In this document: positions 12,501-22,254 of the stretch, piece after piece
Layout: each line of letters opens with the position of its first letter
Numbering within the stretch: the first letter of the stretch is position 1
From: Orthonyx spaldingii
Lineage: Eukaryota; Chordata; Aves; Passeriformes; Orthonychidae
DNA: 64,000 bases
Assembly: GCA_013397795.1 (NCBI GenBank)
Contig: VZTJ01000243.1
Span: 547,037 to 611,036, forward strand
Reading direction: 5' to 3'
Position numbers and translations under genes: made by a program
The notes under the pieces: model-generated
Databases searched by the model: none
Seen by the model: the letters and a program-made list of their open reading frames with translations, nothing else
What the model was told of the DNA's origin: nothing

Positions 12501-13457
12501 CAGGATGAACAGGAGGTGCTGCAGGGAGCAGGCACGTGTGGAGGAGCACAGCCTTTACCAGCTCCTCTGGAACTCCTGCCACAGGCTGAGTCTGAGCTGA
12601 TTGCAGATCCAAAATCTGCATTTGCAAGTGTGCCCTTCCAAACAGGTCGTTTTCAACGCAGAGTAGCTTTGGAATACTTCTGAATTGGTTTTGCACCTTT
12701 TTAATCTTATATTGTTAATCCTTAAGTAATAAATAGAATTGCTGTGGCTGGATGCTTTTCTCTGCAGCTGTACAGTATTTCTGAGGCTTCCTTCTGCCCA
12801 GAGAGGGCTTCAGGGTTAATTTATATCCATTTAGCTAACTGGTGCGATTTTAGTGCTTGTTCTCTTTTATGTCAGACTAAGACTGATTATGCAAATTTAG
12901 TTCATGCTTGTAAATTCATCAACACAAATTAAACCAATGTATGAACACTCTCATGCAAAAGTTGCTCCAATTTAATTAAATCAGTATCAAACAACACTCT
13001 GCGTGTCTCTGTGTATAGGCCAGGCCTTAAAGGCTTTAGGTCACCCAACAAAAAGTGAACAAGCCACGTGCTGAAGCCTTAAATTCTTTGGGAGAAGCTC
13101 CCTCTTTTGCACAGTGAATTTTACAGTGCCAGGCACAGCAGGAGACTCTTCACACACTACCTCACTGCAAATCCTGTACAGCAATGTAAACATTCATTTT
13201 ATAAGTACATAGAAGCTGTGCTGATCATTATGGCAGTTACACAGCATCCTCATTAGGTTTCTTGGTTTAGGGGGGCTTGTCTTTGCTGTAAAGAAAATCA
13301 GATTCAGACAGTGGAACTGATTTCTAAAATCGTCTAGAAATAAATTCATCCCCAGGCTAAAAGCCAAACTGAGCCTCCAGATGCGTGTGAATGCAGCTCC
13401 CATTCTCCTAAGAAGAAATGTCTGTGTTCATCGAAGAATAGAATTTTTCTGTTCCAG
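9550..13457. other. Non-coding stretch, no gene supported
   Basis: At 9751-10179 open frames of 115 and 142 codons overlap on opposite strands, and neither has a recognisable product. A T14 run lies at 11262-11275. A mildly GC-richer patch at 12380-12600 contains only chance frames. No repeat family was recognised. Confidence 0.55.
11262..11275. repeat. T14 homopolymer
   Basis: Fourteen uninterrupted T residues are seen. This may be the antisense of an A-tail, but no retroelement body was recognised next to it. Confidence 0.85.
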
Positions 13458-13579
13458 AAGCCTGGCAGAAGTTTTAAGGGCAATGAGGAAAATAGAGTTT
13501 ATAAAAGCAGGCATCATTGCAAAGGAGAGTGCTCACACTGCTGTGATTTCAGAAGTTGATCCTGAGTACTTATCAGCAG
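13458..13579 (+). other. Candidate coding exon, unrecognised (122 bases)
   Basis: A strong acceptor (GAATTTTTCTGTTCCAG) ends at 13457 and a strong donor (CAG|GTGAAG) begins at 13580. One frame is open across all 122 bases, entering with one base that completes a codon and leaving one base over. The translation is charged and helix-like (SLAEVLRAMRKIEFIKAGII, then a VISEVDPEYLSAG end), quite unlike the low-complexity frames elsewhere in the window. The frame stays open upstream to 13381 and closes 20 bases after the donor. I recognise no family. Both splice sites fit well, but an isolated exon with no linked partner may still be chance. Confidence 0.25.
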
Positions 13580-15914
13580 GTGAAGCACAGAGTGCTTAAC
13601 TTCTCACCATCAAAGAAGAGTTCTAGCAGAATTTCACAGTGAATTAGGGAGAGAGATAAAGCAGCTTAGGGGATCACACTGTTTTCCTTGTTCTAATGAA
13701 CTTCTTTGTTCATGATGAGAAGTTACTTCTTCCATGTTCCTTCCTGTTGTCACAGATCAAGTGGTGCTGCCACAAGGTTTCATCCAAACAGAATAATTGG
13801 TACAATTCTTTTTTGGTATTTTATTGTGGTATTTGGGACTTTTTTGGTATTTTAATTATTTAATGCATCCTTCTTTTGGCTCTGTCCCTTCCCTTTTGTT
13901 GAAGATGCACAAAAATATTCCCCATATGAATTCATTTTAAGGATTTCACATTCTTTCAACACAGCTCATTATTTTTTTAGGACTCTCCTTCCTTCTCGGG
14001 GTTAACAGCACTGAAAGTTAGAAGGTGTTTGCAACCTCCACCCACTCTGTTGGTGGAAGAAGACAACTTTCACTTAAAATAAAACAAGTTGCCTACAGTA
14101 TTCAGTGTCCCATAAATAGCACTTCTTCCTAATACTTGACCTTGGCTGCAAAACTAAATCCACACTGTAGTAGTAGCCTTGTGAATACAAATCAAAATGC
14201 TTTTTAGTGTACTGCTCACAGTGTTTATTGGTTTTGTCTTTTTAAAAAAAAAACATAACGGTTCTTCCAAAATTAACTGCAGTGGAAAAATAAACCAAGA
14301 AAGGCTTAAGCAAACAACTGTTTCTGAAGTAGGAAGTGCCCTGGGAGCCCTACAGTGAGGACAGAACTCATATTGCAAATTATCCCTTGATATATTGCTA
14401 GATATAGCAAGATGTCGTATATTAATTCCATTTTAATTAATGCAGTTACATTGTGTGACACCTACTGAAATACATATAATCACTTCATAATAAATTGCCA
14501 GGTGATTTATGTTACCATTTAGCTCTTCAAAACATCTGTTTGGTTGCCAAACTCCCAGGCTGGATGTGTGAAAGTCACCATTACAAGATATTTGCTCAGT
14601 TTTCTTCCTTCCCTTGTGAAACTTTCTGTCCTCTATCAGGAATTCAATTCTATTAAATCAGCTGAAGAGTTCCTGTGCTTGTAATACAACTACTTATCCA
14701 CCAGTATTCCTGTTTTGCCTTGATGAGAAATGAATGTTATATTCCCGGCCAGCAGGATTTGAACCCAAGTGCTGCAGGCCATCATTACAGTAGCTGGGGA
14801 AAAAGAAAAATAAAAAAGATGAGCTGGCTTTATACATTGCTCCAACTAAGTGTCCGGGCTGAGGTTTCTGGGAGGGATTTAGGGAAAGGATGTCATAGAA
14901 CAGGGTGTAAGAAGTGGAAAAAAGCCTCTCTTGGCCTCATCCACAATTAGAAAGCGCCCCCGAAGCTCCTGAAGGGTCAAGGCACACAGATTGAAACCAT
15001 CAAACCCAGCCGTGTATTCCTAAGAAGGATGCACAGGGCAAGAACTGGAGAAAAGAGCCATGAAATGTGACAGGCTAGAGAAATAGCTCAAACTTCCACT
15101 GTTCAAGTTATTCCTGGGACTTCCTGGCATTCCTGGGTAGGATTCCTGGGAGAGGCAGCTTTTGTTGGCATAGTAATTTAGCAGACATATCCGAAGTTTC
15201 AAGAGGGAAAAAATTGTCCATGAAATCAAAGTTAGTGTCAGGATTCTGATCTAGAGGCAATCCAGTAGAAAAAGTTCCTAGGCAGGTACTGGTTTCACAG
15301 CTATGAGAACATAAAATGAGCCAGTTTTCTGTGAATAACCCTGGTTTCTATATCGTTTGCAATGAAACTTCCATCCCATGATACTGAATTGTTTCTCCAT
15401 TGTTTTCTCATGCTGTCTGTATGACAGTTCAATGCTATTGTTTCAACTGATGGAAAATGTGTCAGTTGGGACTTGGATGTGAAGGGAAATTGTGTTTTTT
15501 CAAGAAGTATTTTCTTGGAGGCAAACATTTCAGATTTTCCCTAAGAATGTCTGGTTGAACGTCTGTTGCATTCGTTTTCAACTTCATTTCAAGTCAAAAC
15601 TTCCCTTTGAGGACTGGCTTGTCTGGGAATTGGCAATGGAATCTTCTATCTGCACAGATGATAGTGCTTCAATGTCATTAACATGTAACAGTTTCTTGCA
15701 TTGTGTGACATGGTTACTTTGAGCACGAGTCTCTTCGCAGTAATATCTGCCTTTGGGCAAGTTCATCATCATTCTGTGTCTGGGATTTTTGGGAAAGTCT
15801 AACATCCTGCAGCTCCAAGAACATTGGGTCTGGAAAAAGAATGCTAAAACAGTCCTGGGAAGGCCCCAGTATTGCTGCTCCTACAGCTCTCTCATCTGGA
15901 CCAGCCATGGAATT
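13580..15914. other. Non-coding stretch with small structural motifs
   Basis: It holds a direct repeat of CTTTTTTGGTATTTTA at 13808-13823 and 13839-13854 (31-base spacing). There are small AT-rich inverted repeats at 14395-14410 (TTGCTA, 4-base loop) and 14421-14441 (ATTAATT, 7-base loop, with homeodomain-like TAATTA cores). A short tRNA/SINE-head-like word lies near 14743-14770. No coding region is supported. Confidence 0.55.
14743..14790 (-). repeat. Possible tRNA-derived SINE head fragment
   Basis: Read on the minus strand, a CTTGGGTTCAAATCC word resembles a tRNA T-arm/B-box (GGTTCRANNCC) and the equivalent part of a MIR head. No D-arm, anticodon arm or acceptor stem can be built around it, so an intact tRNA gene is excluded. 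A diverged SINE piece is the best guess. Confidence 0.25.
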
Positions 15915-15944
15915 GGGTTTGGGTTTGGGGTGTTAGGGTGAGGG
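15915..15944 (+). other. G-quadruplex motif with degenerate telomere-like repeats
   Basis: Five G-tracts of three or four (15915-15917, 15921-15923, 15927-15930, 15936-15938, 15942-15944) are separated by loops of 3-5 bases, so the G3+N1-7 quadruplex rule is met. The units read TTGGGT, TTGGGT, TTGGGG and TTAGGG, resembling a short degenerate interstitial telomere-like run. The motif is visible; folding and any telomeric origin are inferred. Confidence 0.6.
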
Positions 15945-17321
15945 TAAAGATTAGTGTTGCAGTTGAGGAAGTCAAATATTGGTTTGGCCCAGGCTTCTCT
16001 CCCCAGATTTGTCTCCTGACAGCCTCGTGGAAGCTGAAGTATGTATGACCTACATTAGGAGATGGTGCAGTAAAATGGGAACATATCTGTGTCTGGTGCT
16101 GAGGACGTGACACCCTCACTCCTCGCCTTTCAGGGGATTTTTTTCTGATTACCTCTTGTTTGGGCCTATGGACTTAATGGCCATCAGTGCCTGAAGCTGG
16201 CCAAGCATTTCTCCAGAAACCCTTTTGGCTTAGTTCTGTCTGCTGAATGAGGTGAACCAATACATAGTAAGTGGAAAAGATTGGAAATTTGCTTCTGAAG
16301 TGCACTGTGCTCCCAACCAAAACCTTGGCATAAATGCAAACAGAGTGAACTGAAGAAACAAAGGGGTATCTCTGGTTTTGCATCAGTAGATTAAATTAGA
16401 ACTTACATTATTTTCTTTTGAGCCTCTTGCTGCCTACTAGTGCCCCTGTTAGTTTAGCTTCCCTTCTGCAACTCTAGTCACTATTGTTTTTCCACTGCTC
16501 TGATTCTACAACTGTGAACCTTCAGAAAACACTGGAAAACAGTATGCCACATCTGGTTAAAATGACAGGTGCTATTTCTTCATTTTCCATTTTATCATTG
16601 CTATTTTCTTTCAGCAAAGAAATTCCAAACCTACTTTGTTACAATATGTGCAGTATATTTAAAAGAAAGGTTTTAATTTTTCACTTATTACTCTAGGACA
16701 GTAAGTGGAGAAGCGCCTTCCTTATTTCTATCTAGTGAATGTGTCATTGTCAGCTTTGATTGCAGAGATATTGGGACTCTGACCTTCAATGACATTGTTA
16801 GCAAATTTTGACTGACAGCACACAACACTGCAAACCTCGGCTGCACATGCCCGTTCTCCCAGGAAAAATCTTTTCTTTTTAACAGTGTTCTTATGCTACT
16901 GACTGTAGATTATCTTAGATGCTAAAATACAAGGTAAACCCAGCAATATCTAATTACACTTATCAAATGCGATCTGGAAAGACATTTGCAGTTCTTGTGT
17001 AACCAGTTACACATTCTGTGGTATATTTCAGTGAGTGCATAAAAGCTATCCTCAATCTAAAAATTGAGAGTATGTATCAATAATATCTGAGTGTGAGTGC
17101 TGATACCATGTACTGTGACCACTGCTCACATTTACTTGCTCATGCTTTACTGTGTGGAAAGAAGATTTTCTTTGCCAAAACCATTGTGTGTGAATGTGTG
17201 TTGGATACGTGGCTGAGGCATTCACGGGCTGTGAGGGCTGTCTGTAAGTCAGAATGCACTTGGTGAGGGTAGCTCTGCAAGCAACTTCAAGCAATCAAAA
17301 ACCCAACAGATTTTGCCTTCC
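15945..17321. other. Non-coding stretch, nothing recognised
   Basis: AT-rich sequence with short chance frames only. No repeat or motif stands out. Confidence 0.55.
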
Positions 17322-17376
17322 AATCATAGAATCACTTAGGTTGGAAAAGACCTGTCAGATCATCAAGTCCAATCTG
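17322..17376 (-). mobile_element. CR1 LINE, 3'-terminal fragment
   Basis: The plus strand reads AATCATAGAATCA and then TTAGGTTGGAAAAGACCT and GATCATCAAGTCC. This is the reverse complement of the conserved 3' end of avian CR1 elements, with the terminal ATTCTATG-type octamer at 17322-17335. CR1 is a non-LTR retrotransposon whose copies are typically severely 5'-truncated. Here only about 55 bases are recognisable before similarity is lost. No reverse-transcriptase sequence remains. This is the best taxonomic marker in the window and points to a bird. Confidence 0.85.
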
Positions 17377-18969
17377 ACGTCTCCAGAGGAACAGGGTTTG
17401 GATTACTAACATCTCATTACAGCAGCTGTGCTTAGGAAGGCATAGCTTTCCAAAAGCTACTCCTTGTGCACGGTTCTCGCAGGCTACATCCTGACCAGTT
17501 GGTTGGGAGGCACAGCAGCAGCGTGTGCTCTCACAGCCATAAGGCTCAGTGGCTGTGGTTTCCATGTAGGGCCCTTTTCAGCAGCTTTTCACAGGTTGTG
17601 CCAAGCAGAGCAGGTGCTTTGCTTACAGGCTCCCTGCTGCTCCGTGCCCTGCTCCCTGTGGACAGGACCTGCTCCAGCCTGGGGCTGACCCACTCAGGGA
17701 ACAACAGACCCATCCTTGCACTTGTGAGACCCGGAGCAGAACAAACCCTGCCTGAAAGCGAACCCTGCCTCACTGGCAAACCAGATCTCCAGGCGACCGC
17801 CTCCACTGGCACGCCACTGGCAGTAGGACACTCCTGCTTGTGTCCTGCCTCGTGCCCCAGGCTGTCCCTGACTGCTAGCGGGACACTGACCAGGCCAAAA
17901 GTCGTGGCGCTGGGCCCTGGCGAGCTCAGCCCTGTGGAAGCAGCACACACGCTCTTGCACCAGCGTGGGAGAGAAGAGGAAAATTAGGGCCCCTAAGAAC
18001 CCCCCCAGTGCAAGTTAGATCCTAGCACAGCAACAGCGAGGACCCCCAGGCCCTGTGCAGATGCAGCCTGCAGCTCTCCCTGCTGCCCCTCTTCCAGCCA
18101 AAGCATTTCATTGGGGGAGCCCAATATGCCTCTTCTTTTCAAGATCTCCCTCAATCTCTGCCCCCTTGTCTTAAAAATATTTAAAACATTTTAACTGTTT
18201 ATTCAGTTTTATTTTTATTGACCCTATATGAATAACATCTCTCGCCCCTTGACACCCTTGATCAGGTTTTTATTAAAACTTTCAGGCTGTGACTCTTTAA
18301 TACAAATTTTAATGCATTTTAAATTATTTCTGGAATTTTGTATGGTGTCGCAAATGCTTGAAGAGAGTAAGGAGATTTATAAATAAAATTATTTTTAGTA
18401 CACTATAAAAGAAACTGTAACATTAATGCTGCAATGATAAGATAAAGCACGTGTGCAATCCCTTTTCCTACACGCCGCGTGCTTCAAAAAATTCTGCTTA
18501 TATGCAGTATTACGAATGAGTTAGACTAACACAGAATACTATTCACAGTATCAATCAATAGACTATGAACACATTAGTATATTAGCAGTTTATGACAGTA
18601 TTTAGGATCATATAGTACAATAATGGAATACACTGTCTTCTGAGGTACCAGGCAGTCGTATTGTCTGGCCTGGCGTGAGTCTCCATGTCCAGCTCCTGTG
18701 GTTTCCCAGGCAAAGCAAACAGCTTTTGCAGGTACTGATTGTTTTTGCAGTGGCAGTACTCTGTGCAAAGGTCTCTGATAGAGTATGTTTGGACAATCAT
18801 TGCTGTATCTTATCTATTCTAGGTAACAAAGAGATTCAAATTTAGGGGCACAACTGCTAAACAGAATAGTGTCCGTTGTGCCCAGTTACTTTAATTTTTA
18901 AAAGTACTTTTCAGAGCCAGAAAATGACCAGTAACTCATTCCTTTAGTCTTGGCAGTACTTCCTTTGAC
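17377..18969. other. GC-richer then AT-rich non-coding stretch
   Basis: The part 17460-18120 is GC-richer with scattered CpGs and long overlapping chance frames on both strands (up to 173 codons). No frame shows recognisable protein character. The part 18130-18960 is AT-rich without features. Confidence 0.5.
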
Positions 18970-19030
18970 AGCATATGTTCCAGTCCTGCAAAGACTTAAT
19001 CAGGGTCTTACTGAAATTGCTTCTGTGGTG
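18970..19030. repeat. Ancient amniote L2/CR1-like repeat fragment
   Basis: The sequence CAGTCCTGCAAAGACTTAAT followed by a CTTACTGAAAT block resembles the 'gatcctgcaaacacttacgcacgtgcttaac' portion of an old dispersed amniote element common in turtles and crocodilians. The copy is very diverged. Confidence 0.35.
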
Positions 19031-19224
19031 AGCAACGGAAGAAAGGAAAATGTAAAATTTGTTAATGGGTATGTTTCTGTCATGGAAAGGGGCTTTATTA
19101 TGTGTCACCTGGGGATCCCTGTATGGCTATCTAATGAAGACTTACTGAAAATGGAGACAGATTATGCAATATTGATACGATTCTTCTACTCACAGAAAAA
19201 AATGCCTTTTCCATCTGCATGCAA

Positions 19225-19272
19225 GAAAAAAAAAATAAAAAAAAAAAACCAAAACAAACAAACAAACAAAAC
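19225..19272 (+). repeat. A-rich tract with (AAAC)n
   Basis: A long A-rich run with one T interruption is followed by AACCAAAACAAACAAACAAAC. Similar tracts occur at 49001-49036, 54647-54683 and 62988-63047. It could be an old poly(A) tail that evolved into a tetranucleotide microsatellite, but no retroelement body is recognisable next to it. Confidence 0.75.
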
Positions 19273-22142
19273 CCCAGCAACACAACCCACCAGAAAACAA
19301 CCAGTGTGAAAGCAAGCACATAGAAAGGCATGGTAGCAAGGGGCAGAGAAGGAAGTTCAGTCTGTGGTTCCAACTACTGTGTGATGTGTCACGCAGGAAA
19401 GCCCACAGGGAATGAGACAGGACAATATTCAGGCATCCCTCTGTTCTTGGAAGTCCAAGGGGAGACAGAGGGTAGGAAAAGGCAGTCTGCATATTTGTTT
19501 GGAATGTGGAGCAAAGTCAAATTCAAGAACACAGCACTGCTGGCAAAAGTAAAACCTAAAATAAAACTGACACCACAGATTTGGAGCGTTTGCTGCCAGA
19601 GCTAGAAACCATCCAGAATACAGGAAGCTGGTTTGTGATGGGAAATGCATTTTGTCTGAGAGAGCCCTCCAGGATGTATCCAGCCACAAAGAAGATGGAG
19701 AACTGACATTGCTCACTGCATGAGCATTTACTTGTCATCCACAAGGTCACAGCACTCTTTATTCAAATCCTTCCTGGAAAGTTCCTTTTGCTTCACTGCC
19801 TCTGAGAAGGTAATGGCTGGGGAGATGAAAATACCCCTCCTCACTTCTCCCTGCCCCCAGAACAGGCTGTAGCAAAATAAACTTTCATGTGAATTAGCCC
19901 TGTGCCTGCATCTACATGCTGCCTACAGCAAAGGGATGCTTCCCTGTTTCTTCCCAGTCCCTCATCTGGCAGGCATGCTAAAAGCACCTGGCAAACTGAA
20001 AGAGGGAGGCTACTATTGAAGAAATAGCAAATAAAAGCAAAATAAAGTCCATTTGGCCCTTAAAGGATTTGGCCCAGAAGTTCTGAGACTTCTGACTTCA
20101 TACCTGTTACAGAAATTCACTTCAAAGGGAGAGTGAAACCCTCCCATTAAGTAGATATCTGCAGAAACATTGTCCACAGCTGCTGAGCAATGATATCCAC
20201 AGGTTGGTGGAGGGGCAACGTGGATGGCCAAGAAAAGGGCACTCAGAGCTGTAGAAAGTGCTTCAGGTAGTTGTGGTCAAGTCAGTCCTGGAGCAAAGGA
20301 CTGGTGGCCAAAGGACTGTTTCTGCCTTTTAGAACAAGTGTTTGGAAGGGACAACAAACCCAGTGAGCTCCTTGGACAAATTGGTATTGCAGTAATTTAG
20401 ACCTTCTTTAGAGTTACCTCATGAATATTTTATATACTTAATGAATTTGAAATTGTCCAAGAAATCTAGAAATCATCAAAATTATATTTGAATCTATGCA
20501 CATATTTGCAGCACTCCTTCACCAGATAGTGTTCAGGGAGTCTGCTAAATGTCCTCACTTAGTGCTTGCAGTTGCAGCATGCCAGACTTGCCTGAGAACT
20601 GTGGTTTAATAGTTTTAGTCAGACATGCTTTCTATAAGTACAGGAAAAGGTTTTCTTCAGAGGAGAATGATTCCCCCACATTTTCCCTTCCCACAAGGGT
20701 TCCCCAGGATCTGGAAGAGCAGGACTCACTGTGACTTAGAGATACTGAGTAGGTACAAGAACTTGTCTAATGACATCTTCCAAAAATCATTTTCTAGGAC
20801 AAGAACTTTTCCCTTTATGTATTTATATACAAGCTACCTATGTAACAGATATTATATGGAAAGCTTTAAGCTGGCCAATTTTGTCAAAAAAAGGCTTAAC
20901 CTGTTCAATGCATCTACAGGAAGAATAGGGAAAATATAAATATTTTTCACTATGTGGTACACTTTATTTTTTGCTATAAAATCATAATTTCATAATAGTT
21001 TATTTTAAATTTGTTCAAAAATAGGTTAGCAGCTATTCTACCAGGACTCCTGAACATTTAGACAAATATTTGTTCACAACAACCAATTTTTTTTAGTACT
21101 AACAAGATTTTCAATATCAACACCAGATATATCGAAGTGTGCATGTATATTCTGTAACAGCACCATGATATACACCAATTTTTCTTCTTTTTTCTCCATT
21201 TATTTATTACTCAGTAGGTATCAGTCTTGTGGACCTTAGTGAATGATTGAAATGTATGGCATCACATGTCAGACTTTTTGCAAAGCTCATAAATGATCAA
21301 TATATCTTTGAGAGGGAATCTGATTTCTGATACATTTATGTTAATAAGAATGGAAACACAGGCCACTGGAAATTGAGAGATAAATCAATAGGGAGGTTGG
21401 ACCTTCAAGAAGTTCAGTGTACAATAAAATAGACAGCAAAATATGCTTGCTGCTTGTCTGCAGAGCTCGGAGTGACTACAGCTGACCAACAAGGTAAATC
21501 AAATCTGCTGCCAATACATTCTTCTGCTGTCCAGATAAAACAGCGGACTAAGCCGGTGAACTTTCACCCTTCACCCGAGCTCTCTAAGCCAAAGTACAGA
21601 TTAAAAAAAATCAATAACCCCAATCGATGGGAAAATATTTTTAGTCTCTAACTGAACGATATGTTTTGACAAGGCCAAAGAGGCGCACAAAAGAATGGGA
21701 AAAGATAAAAGACAGAAAATTAGGATTTTGTTTTATTAGTTGAGGTAGGATCACTATTCATTCCCCCTTCCTACAAATCCCATTGACACTGGCTAAAATT
21801 ATCTCACAGGAAGGAAATAAAATGAAAGGTTATGAATTCATTAAATTGTCTGATTTACTGTGCATCCTTGTAACATGTTATCTTTGCTGGGTTTTGTTGC
21901 CATTATCGGACACTGAACATTGAGAAGACACTTTGCAATGTGTTAACATGGAAATGGGCGTTATAAGCATTTTGCAAGGGGAAAAACCCAACAAATACTA
22001 ACAACTCGTGCCTTTCCCTCGTGCTGATTTCCAGCTCGGACTTCAGTGTACCTAAGATAAACCACGGAATACCAGAAACCCCAAAGCAAAGCACGAAGCC
22101 TGTGGTACACCACTTGCAGAGCACTGAGGAGTTATGACTCAC
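19273..22142. other. Non-coding stretch, part resembling a conserved element
   Basis: Most of this is featureless. The part 21440-21720 has a varied, motif-dense composition, including GGTGAA-CT-TTCACC as a perfect inverted repeat at 21555-21568 and an ATCAATAACCCCAATCGATGG word at about 21609-21630. Such composition often marks conserved non-coding elements. A 30-base microexon-like piece (21464-21493) lies between a good acceptor (TGCTTGTCTGCAG) and donor (ACAAG|GTAAAT), but is too short to support alone. Confidence 0.4.
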
Positions 22143-22254
22143 CAACACAGACATGAGGGTCTTAAGGACTGACAGAGGAGGGTTTTTGCTCAACAGCTCG
22201 GCAGCTGTGAATGCTGTGTTGTGCAGGGCACCAAATGCCACCTCAGAGGCCCTC
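22143..22254 (-). other. Candidate coding exon, unrecognised (112 bases)
   Basis: On the minus strand a strong acceptor (CTGCCTTGCTGCCCAG) ends at 22255 and a near-consensus donor (TTG|GTGAGT) starts at 22142. The 112 bases are open in one frame as one completing base plus 37 codons, ending in phase 0. The translation is amphipathic and helix-like (EVAFGALHNTAFTAAELL, then PPLSVLKTLMSVL). The frame stays open well beyond both splice sites, about 120 codons in all. The opposite strand is also open here, so the GC-rich composition may be the cause. I recognise no family. Its phase-0 end would join in frame to the candidate at 7630-7884, 14 kb downstream on the same strand. Confidence 0.22.

Noticed and set aside
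14743..14770. tRNA gene on the minus strand
   Set aside because: Only a T-arm/B-box-like word is present. No anticodon or acceptor stem can be formed.
17466..17987. 173-codon plus-strand frame
   Set aside because: Serine/leucine/proline-rich as expected for GC-rich sequence, with a 134-codon antiparallel frame. No domain.
18950..19309. 119-codon plus-strand frame ending in a lysine/asparagine-rich tail
   Set aside because: Starts at a non-ATG codon, overlaps an old repeat fragment, and its tail is simply the translated A-rich tract.
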